This document shows positions 18,437 through 27,637 of a stretch of DNA of 49,366 nucleotides, in pieces; the first letter of the stretch is position 1; every line of letters starts with the position of its first letter. Below the pieces are notes generated by a model. The model saw nothing but the letters and a program-made list of their open reading frames with translations, did no database searches and was not told the origin of the DNA. This stretch comes from Lachnospiraceae bacterium UBA7589. Its GTDB lineage: Bacteria > Bacillota > Clostridia > Lachnospirales > Lachnospiraceae. The stretch lies in NCBI GenBank assembly GCA_002476495.1, contig DLKL01000036.1:224-49589 (forward strand), written 5' to 3'. Position numbers and translations under genes: made by a program.

Positions 18437-19566
18437 TGAGTAAGCTTAGCTTTGCAATTGATATCGGAACTACTAATATAGAGACTGCCATGATTGCCTG
18501 CTGTGGTTTGGATATGAAAGTTCTGGATGACAGAATAATTAAAAATCCACAATCTGTCTATGGCAGTGATGTTATAAACAGAGTAGCTGCAACAATAAGA
18601 AACAGCAATAATCTTACAGCAATGAAAAATAAGATTCTTGCCGCCGTAAAAGATGTAATAGCCACAAACCTTTATATATATGGATATGATGCTTCGGATG
18701 TGGATAAAATATGTATATGTGGCAATACTGCCATGATCAGCATAATAATGGGTTACGATATTTCGGGACTTGGATATTATCCCTTTAAACACACTCTTGA
18801 TAAGAGTATAATAACAAACGGAAATCAAATTTTTCCCGGTTATCTTTTGCCGGAAACCGAGGTTTTCTTAAGTGGGTGTGCAGGTGCATTTATCGGAGGA
18901 GATATTCTGGCAGGCTTGTATTACCTTGAGGGCAAAATTAAGGATAAAAACAAGAAAGAAGAATCATGGCTTCTGCTGGATCTGGGAACCAATGGTGAAA
19001 TGATATTAAAGCACAAGGGTAAGTATTACGGAACATCAACAGCCTGTGGCCCTGCCTTTGAGGGTTGTACAAGAAAACAGAATGTATATGGATACAGTAC
19101 AATAGATGCCATAGCACTTGGTCTTGCGGCAGGAAAAATTGAAAGAAACGGAGCCCTAAGGCCCAACGGGGATAAGATGAATATCACCATTTCCGGGGTT
19201 GCTCTTAATCAGGATATAATTGAACAGATTATGCTTGCAAAGGCAGGAATATATACAGGAATTGAAATGCTTGCGGAGTATGGGAAAGCCACATTGGATG
19301 ACATTAGAGAAGTCTATATTTCAGGGGGCTTTGGTTTTAACCTTAATCTTGAAAACGGAGTGAATATCGGTCTTATACCTGAGAGCTTTCTGGGTAAAAC
19401 CAGAATACTTGGCAATACAAGTCTAAAGGGAGCTATCGCACTTTTGAATGATATTAATTCAATTCCGGCTCCTATAGACAAATACAATATAGATATTTTA
19501 CAGCTTGCAAATGATAAAAAATTCCAGGACAGGTTATTGGATAATTTATATTTTGCAAGGAAGTAA
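18436..19566 (+). CDS. ASKHA/DUF4445 protein, RACo-like but without the ferredoxin domain
   Basis: A 376-residue protein of the actin/hexokinase-fold family known from reductive activators of corrinoid proteins (RACo, RamA; DUF4445). The phosphate-binding FAIDIGTTNIETAM is at residues 6-19. CICGNTAMISIIMG, the cysteine-containing FLSGCAGAFIGGD, LLLDLGTNGEMIL, ACGPAFEG and VYISGGFGFNL follow in family order. Known activators carry an N-terminal 2Fe-2S domain; here the protein starts directly at the ASKHA fold. No corrinoid protein or methyltransferase gene is nearby, so the usual role cannot be assumed. The start overlaps the ilvA stop by one base, so the two are translationally coupled. Confidence 0.8.
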   Translation: MSKLSFAIDIGTTNIETAMIACCGLDMKVLDDRIIKNPQSVYGSDVINRVAATIRNSNNLTAMKNKILAAVKDVIATNLYIYGYDASDVDKICICGNTAMISIIMGYDISGLGYYPFKHTLDKSIITNGNQIFPGYLLPETEVFLSGCAGAFIGGDILAGLYYLEGKIKDKNKKEESWLLLDLGTNGEMILKHKGKYYGTSTACGPAFEGCTRKQNVYGYSTIDAIALGLAAGKIERNGALRPNGDKMNITISGVALNQDIIEQIMLAKAGIYTGIEMLAEYGKATLDDIREVYISGGFGFNLNLENGVNIGLIPESFLGKTRILGNTSLKGAIALLNDINSIPAPIDKYNIDILQLANDKKFQDRLLDNLYFARK

Positions 19567-19568
19567 AA

Positions 19569-21296
19569 ATGTCAGATTTTTCAGTTAATTCAAAAATTAT
19601 AATTAATTTGTACAGGTATTATACAGAACAGTGTGGAAAAATGCCTGTTTATTTTGGAAATGACATATCAGAGTTTTATCCGGCAAGAGTTGATTTTCCC
19701 CGGATACCATACAAAGGACAGGCTGCATGTAAGCTGGATCAACTTAAAGACAGCCTTTTTAATGATAGTGAAATTAATCTCTCCAGCCTGGCAATGGTAC
19801 AGGATGGAAAACTTATAAAAGAATACTATAAACCTCCATATTCCAAATATTACAGGAGGGTATCTTATTCAGTATGTAAAACAGTTGTTGCATTGGGAGT
19901 CGGCATTGCCATAGATAAAGGACTGTTTGATATAAATACCAGATTGTATGATTTATTTCCTGACCATAGTGGGATTTTTATGAAAAGAGGGATGAAGCAG
20001 GTAACCATAAAACATCTTCTTACTATGACGGCAGGAGTAAGCTTTGATGAAGCCTGTGCATTTTTTTCCTTTGACTGGTGCAAGGACTTTATGGGAGGAA
20101 ATCTTCTTTTTGCTCCGGGGGATGATTTTTATTATAACAGTCTTAATTCCTATATGCTGGGAGCCTGTATAAGCAAGGCGTCAGGACGAGAGCTTTTGGA
20201 TTTTTTGCAGGAAAATCTTTTTGCCCCTTTGAATATCAGGGATATTACCTGGGACAAATGCCCAAAGGGTATTCCAAAGGGAGGCTGGGGAATGAAGCTT
20301 TCCCTAAGAGATATGCTTATGTTAGGAGAGCTGATAAATAACAAAGGTGTGGTAAAAACCGAGGGCAGAATACAAAGAATTGTAAGCCGTGAATATATGA
20401 ATGAAATGCTTAATCCCCAGGTGAAAATTGCAAATCGGAAGCATGTAACCGGATATGGTTACGGTATCTGGATTCTCAATGATAAAGCATACCTTATGAA
20501 TGGTATTTTCGGACAAAATGTTTACATTAACAGAGAAAAAAGTATGGTTATAGCTACCTTTGGTTCAGCCAATGAGTTGTTTCCGGACGGAGCACTGATT
20601 GAAAAAATAATGAGTTTTGCAAAGAAAAGTGATAGAACAGAAAAACGGCACTTTATAAAAAATGTGGCAGGGTTAATAGAAAACAGAGGCAGAACCATTA
20701 TCAGGCAGCATGTGCTTCACAATCAGAAAAGAGAGCTTAGCCATATAAAGAAACGTATGGGAGCATACCTTGGAATCAATTACATTTTTTCTGATTATGC
20801 ATCAGGAATATTGCCACTTATAACCCAGGTAATGTATTCAAATTACCTAAGCGGAATTAATTCTATAAGCTTTCAGCTTGTAAATAAGGATTTTTATATA
20901 AAATTAAAGGATAATGATATTGAAATTAAACTGAAAATGGGGTATTCTCAGTTAAATCCTTATGCTTATCAGATTATCACAATCGGAGGGAAACAATTGC
21001 CTGTTGCCCTGGCGGCAAAAATTCTGCCTGATGAGGACAATGGTTTTGCTCTCAACATCCATATTGTGTTTTTGGAAGAGGTAGAGGATAAAATATTAAG
21101 AATTTATTTTAATGATGGCAGGATACGGATGCAGGTGTATGAGACTCCGGGATTAATAACTTTTATGGACAAATTTGCCGGTGAACTTGATTTATTTAAA
21201 AAAAGGGGTTTAAACAAATTTGTTTCACCGGATTATGTAAAATACAAAATAGAAAAATTCATGCAGCCAGATGTAATCGGGATTGCAGATGAGTGA
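19569..21296 (+). CDS. Serine hydrolase, class C beta-lactamase fold
   Basis: A 575-residue protein. Residues about 55-360 match the beta-lactamase/penicillin-binding-protein-like fold: the nucleophile motif S101-V-C-K104 (SYSVCKTVVALG), HLLTMTAGVSFDEA, FYYNSLNSYMLGA in place of the Tyr-x-Asn motif, and GYGYGIWI. The C-terminal ~200 residues are a separate region I do not recognise. There is no signal peptide, so it is probably cytoplasmic and unlikely to be an antibiotic-resistance enzyme. An esterase or peptidase is more likely, with unknown substrate. It starts 2 bases after the ASKHA gene. I do not see a strong Shine-Dalgarno beyond AAGGAAG. Confidence 0.75.
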   Translation: MSDFSVNSKIIINLYRYYTEQCGKMPVYFGNDISEFYPARVDFPRIPYKGQAACKLDQLKDSLFNDSEINLSSLAMVQDGKLIKEYYKPPYSKYYRRVSYSVCKTVVALGVGIAIDKGLFDINTRLYDLFPDHSGIFMKRGMKQVTIKHLLTMTAGVSFDEACAFFSFDWCKDFMGGNLLFAPGDDFYYNSLNSYMLGACISKASGRELLDFLQENLFAPLNIRDITWDKCPKGIPKGGWGMKLSLRDMLMLGELINNKGVVKTEGRIQRIVSREYMNEMLNPQVKIANRKHVTGYGYGIWILNDKAYLMNGIFGQNVYINREKSMVIATFGSANELFPDGALIEKIMSFAKKSDRTEKRHFIKNVAGLIENRGRTIIRQHVLHNQKRELSHIKKRMGAYLGINYIFSDYASGILPLITQVMYSNYLSGINSISFQLVNKDFYIKLKDNDIEIKLKMGYSQLNPYAYQIITIGGKQLPVALAAKILPDEDNGFALNIHIVFLEEVEDKILRIYFNDGRIRMQVYETPGLITFMDKFAGELDLFKKRGLNKFVSPDYVKYKIEKFMQPDVIGIADE

Positions 21297-21314
21297 TTTA
21301 AAGCGGGAAAAAGT

Positions 21315-22112
21315 ATGAAACTAATGAGTATTGCCAGTGGAAGCAGCGGAAATTGTATATTTGTGGGAACAGATACAACCTCCCTGCTGGTTGACACAGG
21401 TGTGAGTAAAAAGAAAATAACAGAAGGACTTCACAGCATAGGTATGGAGCTTAAGGATATTGACGGCATATTGATTACCCATGAGCATATAGACCATGTG
21501 AGAAGTCTTGGTGTTATAGCAAGGACAGCAGGTATACCTGTTTATACAACAAGGCTTACCTGCGAGGCAATTAAATCCATGCCTGGTCTTGGAAGCTATG
21601 ATGAAGGTCTGTTCAGATTTATAAATCCTAACGAGACTTTTAGTCTCGGCGATATGAGAATCCGGGCACATAGTGTATGGCATGATGCCGCAGATCCCGT
21701 GTGCTACAGTATAATGAAGGACAACAAAAAGATTTCCATAGCTACGGATCTTGGAGATTATGACGGATATATCGTGGATGCCATTAGCAATTCGGATGCT
21801 CTTTTGCTGGAAGCAAATCATGATGTAAGAATGCTTCAGGTAGGACCATATCCATATTCAACAAAGCAAAGGATATTAGGCAAAAGAGGACATTTATCCA
21901 ATGAAAGCAGTGGCAGGCTGCTGCTTGACATTCTGAACAATCACATAAAAGGTGTCATACTTGGACATTTAAGTAAGGAAAACAACTATCCCGAGCTGGC
22001 CTATGAAACGGTAAAGGCGGAGATAGCAGATAATCCATATACCAAAGATGTAAGGGAATTTAATATTCAGGTTGCTGCCAGGGACAGCTGCAGCAATATT
22101 ATAACAGTGTAG
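21315..22112 (+). CDS. YycJ/WalJ-type metallo-beta-lactamase-fold hydrolase
   Basis: A 265-residue metallohydrolase. The N-terminal MSIASGSSGNCIFVG and metal motif THEHIDHVRSLG (HxHxDH), the later H in AHSVWHDAADP, D in ATDLGDYD, EANHD and GHLSKENN give a complete metal site like that of YycJ. Bacillus YycJ belongs to the WalRK operon and has been linked to DNA or cell-wall functions; here it stands apart from any walRK genes. It is probably a nuclease-like phosphodiesterase of the same fold, but the substrate is not known. It follows the serine hydrolase by 18 bases. Confidence 0.88.
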   Translation: MKLMSIASGSSGNCIFVGTDTTSLLVDTGVSKKKITEGLHSIGMELKDIDGILITHEHIDHVRSLGVIARTAGIPVYTTRLTCEAIKSMPGLGSYDEGLFRFINPNETFSLGDMRIRAHSVWHDAADPVCYSIMKDNKKISIATDLGDYDGYIVDAISNSDALLLEANHDVRMLQVGPYPYSTKQRILGKRGHLSNESSGRLLLDILNNHIKGVILGHLSKENNYPELAYETVKAEIADNPYTKDVREFNIQVAARDSCSNIITV

Positions 22113-22155
22113 TATTTTTTTACATAAATAATGATTCTTTTTAGGAGGACACAAG

Positions 22156-22428
22156 ATGAAGAAGACAATTATTACAGTTTTAGGTAAGGATAAGGTGGGT
22201 ATTATCGCAAAGGTCTGCGTGTATCTTTCCCAAAACAGCATAAACATTCTGGATATAGCCCAGACCATAGTAGACGGTTATTTCAACATGATGATGGTGG
22301 TTGATACAAGCATGGCATCAAAGGATCATAATATGATAGCTGATGAGCTGGCAGACATAGGCAAGGAAATCGGGGTGCAGATTAAAGCCCAGCATGAAGA
22401 AATATTTGATATGATGCACAGACTGTAA
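22156..22428 (+). CDS. ACT domain protein (UPF0237)
   Basis: A 90-residue protein made of one ACT domain with the start TVLGKDKVGIIAKVCVYLS and the middle INILDIAQTIVDGYFNMMMVV. ACT domains usually bind amino acids. AGGAGG at 22143-22148 serves the ATG. This family is very often encoded just before a UPF0210 (PFL family) protein, as here, 29 bases downstream, so the two probably work together. The function is unknown. Confidence 0.9.
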   Translation: MKKTIITVLGKDKVGIIAKVCVYLSQNSINILDIAQTIVDGYFNMMMVVDTSMASKDHNMIADELADIGKEIGVQIKAQHEEIFDMMHRL

Positions 22429-22457
22429 TATAAAATCTACATAGAAAGGCAGTTAAC

Positions 22458-23822
22458 ATGATTAGTATAAACGAAGTAATAGAAACAAATGAGATGATTC
22501 AGAATATGAATCTGGATGTCAGAACCATTACCATGGGTATTAGCCTTTTAGATTGTGTGGGTGCAACCCTGAAGGAAACCTGTGACAGAATATATGACAA
22601 AATTACAAGCTCTGCAAGAAACCTGGTGGCAACTGGAGAAAAAATATCCAGAAAATACGGTATTCCAATTGTAAATAAACGTATATCTGTTACACCTATT
22701 GCTCTTGTTGGTGGTTCGGTGTGTAAAACAACCGACGATTTTGTTGAGATAGCAAAAACCCTGGATCAGGCAGCAAATGAATGTGGTGTGAATTTCATCG
22801 GTGGTTATTCGGCACTGGTATGTAAGGGTATGACAGCGGCAGATGAGCTGCTCATAAAATCTATACCTGATGCTCTTGCCGGGACAAACAGAGTATGCAG
22901 TTCCATTAATACCGGTTCAACAAAAACAGGTATTAATATGGATGCAGTAAAGCTTATAGGCGAAATAATACTTAAGACAGCTGAGCTTACAAAAGAAAAT
23001 GATTCTATCGGATGTGCGAAGTTTGTGGTATTTTGCAATGCACCGGATGACAATCCGTTTATGGCAGGTGCCTTCCACGGAGTGACTGAGGCTGACAGGG
23101 TAATAAACGTAGGTGTAAGTGGCCCCGGAGTCGTAAAAGCAGCTATTGAATCTGTAAGAGGGGCTAATTTCGAAATACTTTGTGAGACAATTAAGAAAAC
23201 AGCATTTAAGATAACAAGAGTTGGTCAGCTTGTCGCCAGGGAGGCTTCTGAAGAATTAGGTGTTCCTTTTGGAATTATAGATCTTTCACTGGCTCCTACC
23301 CCGGCAGTAGGAGACAGTGTGGGAGAGATACTTGAGGAAATAGGATTGGAATTTGCAGGTGCGCCCGGAACAACAGCTGCTCTTGCCATGCTGAATGACC
23401 AGGTTAAAAAGGGTGGTGTTATGGCTTCGTCATATGTAGGTGGTCTTTCGGGAGCTTTTATTCCTGTATCCGAAGATCAGAGAATGATAGATGCTGTTAC
23501 TGCGGGAGCTCTTTCCCTGGAAAAGCTTGAGGCTATGACCTGCGTATGCTCGGTTGGCCTTGATATGATTGCGATTCCCGGAGATACTAAAGCGACAACA
23601 ATATCAGGTATAATTGCAGACGAAATGGCACTTGGTATGGTAAATCAGAAAACAACTGCTGTAAGACTGATTCCCGTAATTGGGAAGGGAGTGGGAGAGA
23701 CAGTGGAATTTGGCGGATTGCTGGGATATGCTCCTATTATGCCGGTAAACAAATTTTCATGTGAAGCCTTCATTAACAGAGGAGGACGTATACCTGCTCC
23801 TATACATAGCTTTAAGAACTAA
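22458..23822 (+). CDS. UPF0210 (PFL family) protein
   Basis: A 454-residue protein of the UPF0210/DUF711 family, related in fold to anaerobic glycyl-radical-type enzymes but not shown to be one. It has the family start INEVIETNEMIQNMNLDVRTITMGISLLDC and long conserved glycine-rich text, including GGYSALVCKGM, VGVSGPGVVKAAIES, LAPTPAVGDSVGEILEE, GAPGTTAALAMLNDQVKKGG and VGLDMIAIPGDT. I see no glycyl-radical RVxGY-type site. It forms a conserved pair with the ACT protein upstream, suggesting an amino-acid-regulated enzyme. The reaction is unknown. Confidence 0.9.
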   Translation: MISINEVIETNEMIQNMNLDVRTITMGISLLDCVGATLKETCDRIYDKITSSARNLVATGEKISRKYGIPIVNKRISVTPIALVGGSVCKTTDDFVEIAKTLDQAANECGVNFIGGYSALVCKGMTAADELLIKSIPDALAGTNRVCSSINTGSTKTGINMDAVKLIGEIILKTAELTKENDSIGCAKFVVFCNAPDDNPFMAGAFHGVTEADRVINVGVSGPGVVKAAIESVRGANFEILCETIKKTAFKITRVGQLVAREASEELGVPFGIIDLSLAPTPAVGDSVGEILEEIGLEFAGAPGTTAALAMLNDQVKKGGVMASSYVGGLSGAFIPVSEDQRMIDAVTAGALSLEKLEAMTCVCSVGLDMIAIPGDTKATTISGIIADEMALGMVNQKTTAVRLIPVIGKGVGETVEFGGLLGYAPIMPVNKFSCEAFINRGGRIPAPIHSFKN

Positions 23823-23848
23823 AAAATATTTATAAAGGATTTTTGATA

Positions 23849-25717
23849 ATGAATAAGCTTGCTTTGCCGGAAAAAATATTAATGTCTATTGAAAAACCCG
23901 CGCGATATATCGGAAATGAAGTTAACATGGTCAAAAAGAATCCAAGAGAGGTTTCTGTACGATTTGCCATGTGTTTCCCTGATGTTTATGAGATTGGTAT
24001 GTCTTACCTGGGTATTCAGATTCTCTATGATATGTTTAACAGGCGTGAGGATACATATTGTGAAAGGGTATACAGTCCCTGGCCTGATTTGGACAGAATA
24101 ATGAGAGAACAGAATATTTCTCTTTTTACCCTTGAAACCCAGAGTCCTTTAATGGAAATGGATTTTCTTGGAATAACTATCCAGTATGAAATGTGCTATA
24201 CAAATATATTACAGGTACTGGATCTGGGTAAAATCCCTATATGGGCAAAAGACAGAAAAAAAGGAATGCCAATTGTAATAGGAGGAGGTCCGTGTACCGT
24301 AAACCCGGAGCCGGTTGCTGATTTTTTTGATTTGTTTTATATCGGGGAAGGGGAGTGCTCCTATGGTGAGCTTATTGAATTATATAAGATATATAAGAAA
24401 AGCTCCATGTCCAGGGAGGAATTTCTCAGAAGAGCATCGCATATTCCGGGAATTTATGTTCCGTCACTATATCATGTATCCTATAAAAGTGACGGTAAGA
24501 TAAAAAGCATTGTTCCGGCTTATCCCGATGTACCCGAGAAGATTAAACGACAGGTTGTAACGGATTTTGAAAGTGTCAGTTATCCTATGGCCCCTGTAAT
24601 ACCATATCTTAAGGCAACCCAGGACAGAGTGTGTCTGGAAATAATGAGGGGATGTATAAGAGGCTGCCGTTTTTGCCAGGCAGGGATGATTTACCGACCT
24701 ACCCGGCAGAAAAATGTGGAGCTTCTGAAAAAATATGCAAGAGATATGCTCAACAATACAGGATATGAGGAAATATCATTAAGCTCACTAAGCTCCAGTG
24801 ATTATGAGATGCTGGAGGAATTACTTAAGTATCTTATTGAGCTTAAGGACACAGATCATGTTAATGTATCCCTGCCCTCACTCAGAATAGATGCATTTTC
24901 CCTTGATGTCATGAGTAAGGTACAGGATATAAGAAAAAGCTCTCTTACCTTTGCTTCCGAGGCAGGAACACAGCGCCTTAGGGACGTGATAAATAAGGGA
25001 ATAACCGAGGAGGATATTCTTTTGGGAAGCAGACAGGCCTTTTTGGGAGGCTGGGACAAGGTAAAGCTTTATTTTATGTTGGGACTTCCCACAGAAACAG
25101 ATGAAGATTTACAGGGTATAGCAGAGCTGGCGGAGAAAATATCTGAGGAATATTTTGATGCAGTTCCAAAGGAAAAACGCAATGGAAGAGTTATGATAAC
25201 ATCATCATCTTCATATTTTGTACCCAAGCCTTTCACGCCGTTTCAATGGGCAGCTATGATTTCTCCGGAGGAATATCAAAGAAGAGCATATTTTGTCAAG
25301 GATTCCTTCGGAAAACAGAAGAATAAGAAAAGTCTGAAATATACATACCATGATGCGGGTATTTCCATGCTTGAGGGAATATTTGCAAGAGGTGACAGAA
25401 AACTTTCAAAGGCAATATATGATGTTTATAAGATGGGTGGTCTTTTTGATGCCTGGACAGAATTCTTTGATATGGACAGGTATAAAAAAGCTTTTGCCGA
25501 TAATGATATAGATTTTAATTTTTACGCAGGAAGAGAGCGGGAAATAGATGAGATATTCCCATGGGAGCATATAGATGCAGGAATTAACCGTAAATTCCTT
25601 GAAAGTGAATGGCTTAGAGCGAGGGACGGAAAGATTACCCCTAATTGCCGTTCACAATGCTCAGGCTGTGGTTCGGCAGTGTACAAAGGAGGTGTATGCT
25701 TTGAAGCTAAGAATTAA
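23849..25717 (+). CDS. B12-binding-domain radical SAM protein (TIGR03960 family)
   Basis: A 622-residue protein. The N-terminal ~230 residues resemble a B12-binding-like domain (FPDVYEIGMSYLGIQILYDM, IVIGGGPCTVNPEP). The radical SAM core carries the 4Fe-4S motif CIRGCRFC (about residue 270), followed by SLSSSDYEMLEELL and FASEAGTQRLRDVINKG. The C-terminus has a cysteine-rich CRSQCSGCG. A TTG at 23843 is too close to AAAGGA, so I chose the ATG at 23849. The next gene overlaps its end by 17 bases. The order radical SAM, DUF2344, rng, rplU is common in Clostridia. A tRNA- or ribosome-modifying role is likely from context, but the reaction is not known to me. Confidence 0.9.
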   Translation: MNKLALPEKILMSIEKPARYIGNEVNMVKKNPREVSVRFAMCFPDVYEIGMSYLGIQILYDMFNRREDTYCERVYSPWPDLDRIMREQNISLFTLETQSPLMEMDFLGITIQYEMCYTNILQVLDLGKIPIWAKDRKKGMPIVIGGGPCTVNPEPVADFFDLFYIGEGECSYGELIELYKIYKKSSMSREEFLRRASHIPGIYVPSLYHVSYKSDGKIKSIVPAYPDVPEKIKRQVVTDFESVSYPMAPVIPYLKATQDRVCLEIMRGCIRGCRFCQAGMIYRPTRQKNVELLKKYARDMLNNTGYEEISLSSLSSSDYEMLEELLKYLIELKDTDHVNVSLPSLRIDAFSLDVMSKVQDIRKSSLTFASEAGTQRLRDVINKGITEEDILLGSRQAFLGGWDKVKLYFMLGLPTETDEDLQGIAELAEKISEEYFDAVPKEKRNGRVMITSSSSYFVPKPFTPFQWAAMISPEEYQRRAYFVKDSFGKQKNKKSLKYTYHDAGISMLEGIFARGDRKLSKAIYDVYKMGGLFDAWTEFFDMDRYKKAFADNDIDFNFYAGREREIDEIFPWEHIDAGINRKFLESEWLRARDGKITPNCRSQCSGCGSAVYKGGVCFEAKN

Positions 25718-26396
25718 ATATTCCAAGACAGGAGTTCTTAGATTCATTGGTCATCTGGATTGTATGCGGCTGTTTCAGAAGGCTATACGACGTGCAAAGC
25801 TGGATATATCGTATTCAAAAGGCTTTTCACCACATCAGATTATATCATTTGCCGCACCTATGCCCCTGGGTATGACTTCTGAGGGAGAATATTTTGATGG
25901 GGAATTTAATTCAGTTACCTCATCACAGGATATGATGAACAGATTAAATTCTACTTTGCCGGAGGGAGTAAGGGTTTTGGACATTGTGCTTTTACCGGAG
26001 GAAGCAAAACCATCAATGGCTGTTGTTTCCGCCTCGGATTATCTGGTATATAAAAATGATGAAGCATTAAATGATGTGGTTTCCCGGTTAAAAAAAGGAG
26101 TTAGTGACTTTATCTGCCGGGATGAAATAGTTGTGATTAAAAAAACAAAATCAAAGGAAGAGCCGGCAGATATAAAACCTGCAATATATAATATTTCTGT
26201 AAGAGATGATGGAATATATATGCTTCTTGCATCGGGAAGTGCATATAATCTTAAGCCGGAGCTTGTAATTATGGCACTTTGCCAATATTGCGGCGAGGAA
26301 TATGACAGATATGATTATATGATTCACAGACTGGAGACATATATGGGAGAAAAGGGCAATTTGCTTCCGTTAAAGGAAGCAGGGGAGAGCTTCTAA
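25701..26396 (+). CDS. Radical SAM-associated DUF2344 protein (TIGR03936 family)
   Basis: A 231-residue protein starting LKLRIKYSKTGVLRFIGHLD, with the family text FQKAIRRAKLDISYSKGFSPH and MPLGMTSEGEYFD. The frame is open further upstream, but there it overlaps the radical SAM gene in another frame. AAGGAGGTG at 25685-25693 points to the TTG at 25701, giving a 17-base overlap and likely translational coupling. It always accompanies the TIGR03960 protein and in some bacteria is fused to it, so it is probably the partner or substrate-binding subunit. Function unknown. Confidence 0.88.
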   Translation: MKLRIKYSKTGVLRFIGHLDCMRLFQKAIRRAKLDISYSKGFSPHQIISFAAPMPLGMTSEGEYFDGEFNSVTSSQDMMNRLNSTLPEGVRVLDIVLLPEEAKPSMAVVSASDYLVYKNDEALNDVVSRLKKGVSDFICRDEIVVIKKTKSKEEPADIKPAIYNISVRDDGIYMLLASGSAYNLKPELVIMALCQYCGEEYDRYDYMIHRLETYMGEKGNLLPLKEAGESF

Positions 26397-26398
26397 TA

Positions 26399-27562
26399 AT
26401 GAAAAAGTATGTTGTCACTAAAATTAAGGATATAAAAACAGGTTTTCTGTTTGAAGATAATAAGCTTAGGGAGATAAGAACCTATGAGGATGAATCCTTA
26501 ATAGGTAATATCTATGTAGGCAGGGTATCGGGTATTGTGAAATATATTAATGCTGCTTTTGTTAACATAAGTCCGACAGAAGTATGTTATTTATCAATGG
26601 AAGATTACAATGGTAAAAAAAAGCCGGCAGTAGGAGACTTGCTTCTTGTACAGGTAGTAAAGGACAGGGTAAAAAGCAAGCCCCCTGCGGTAACCACCAA
26701 TATTTCCATAACCGGTAATTATGTCATAGTACATCAGGGTGATGAAATAGGTGTATCAAACAAGATAAAAGATAAATCCACAAGGGATAGACTTAAGGAT
26801 ATTTTCAGGGAAACCCTTATGAAATTTTCAACGATACAAAAGTGCAAAGGACATTTATACGGAGGAATAATCAGAACCGGTGCCAGGGATGCTTCTTACG
26901 AAAATATAGAAAATGAAATCATGGAGCTGCTGGAAAAACTTGACAGGATTATATTTTTATCCGGATACCGTACCGCATACAGCATATTAATGCAGTATCA
27001 ATATCCCTATATTGAGCATATATCAAAGCAAATTAAAAATGGTACAGAAGTTCTGACAGACTGTGAAGATATATATAACAGCTTTAAGGATGAAAAACAA
27101 ATAGTATTATGTACCAGAGAGGATATTCCGCTTTCTGCAAGATTTAACCTTAAAAAGCATCTTAAGGATGCACTGTCAAAAAAAGTGTGTTTAAAAAGTG
27201 GTGCTTATCTTATTTTTGAACCCACGGAGGCTATGGTGGTTATTGATGTAAACAGTGGAAATCTCAGTAAGGTAAGAGGAGATGTATTTTACAAGATTAA
27301 TTGTGAGGCTGCAGCTGAAATTGCCAATCAGCTCAGAATAAGGAATTATACGGGAATAATTATAGTGGATTTTATAAGCATGAAATCCGATGAAAATAAT
27401 GTGAAGCTGGTGAATGAACTAAAAAGGCTGGTTGAAGAGGATGAGGTGCCTACGAAGGTGGTAGAAATGACAAAGCTTGGACTTGTTGAAATTACAAGAA
27501 AAAAGATAAGAAAACCTCTCCATGAGGTTTTTGACAGGAACAGCAATAAAAAAACGGATTAA
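26399..27562 (+). CDS. rng: Ribonuclease G/E family protein, short form
   Basis: A 387-residue endoribonuclease of the RNase E/G family for rRNA maturation and mRNA decay. An N-terminal S1-like domain (GNIYVGRVSGIVKYINAAFVNI) is followed by the catalytic core with both metal-binding aspartates, VVIDVNSGNL and IIVDFISM. The protein ends soon after KLGLVEITRKKIRKPLHE and lacks the CPxCxG zinc-link and the small C-terminal domain needed for tetramer formation in Escherichia coli enzymes. It starts 2 bases after the DUF2344 stop. It is probably active, but with a different oligomeric state. Confidence 0.9.
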   Translation: MKKYVVTKIKDIKTGFLFEDNKLREIRTYEDESLIGNIYVGRVSGIVKYINAAFVNISPTEVCYLSMEDYNGKKKPAVGDLLLVQVVKDRVKSKPPAVTTNISITGNYVIVHQGDEIGVSNKIKDKSTRDRLKDIFRETLMKFSTIQKCKGHLYGGIIRTGARDASYENIENEIMELLEKLDRIIFLSGYRTAYSILMQYQYPYIEHISKQIKNGTEVLTDCEDIYNSFKDEKQIVLCTREDIPLSARFNLKKHLKDALSKKVCLKSGAYLIFEPTEAMVVIDVNSGNLSKVRGDVFYKINCEAAAEIANQLRIRNYTGIIIVDFISMKSDENNVKLVNELKRLVEEDEVPTKVVEMTKLGLVEITRKKIRKPLHEVFDRNSNKKTD

Positions 27563-27603
27563 CAAAAAGGTGCAAAAAGTATATAAAACTGTATATATAT
27601 TAC

Positions 27604-27632
27604 TTGACACAGAATAATTTAGATGATATATT
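27604..27632 (+). promoter_or_regulatory. Sigma-A promoter for rplU-prp-rpmA
   Basis: TTGACA (27604-27609), 17 bases, TATATT (27627-27632). The start point would be near 27639, about 75 bases before the L21 gene, so that the L21 leader is transcribed. Confidence 0.85.
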
Positions 27633-27637
27633 ATGTG

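Noticed and set aside
19569..21296. Antibiotic-resistance beta-lactamase
   Set aside because: No signal peptide, an SVCK motif in a generic serine hydrolase setting, and housekeeping neighbours; no reason to call resistance.
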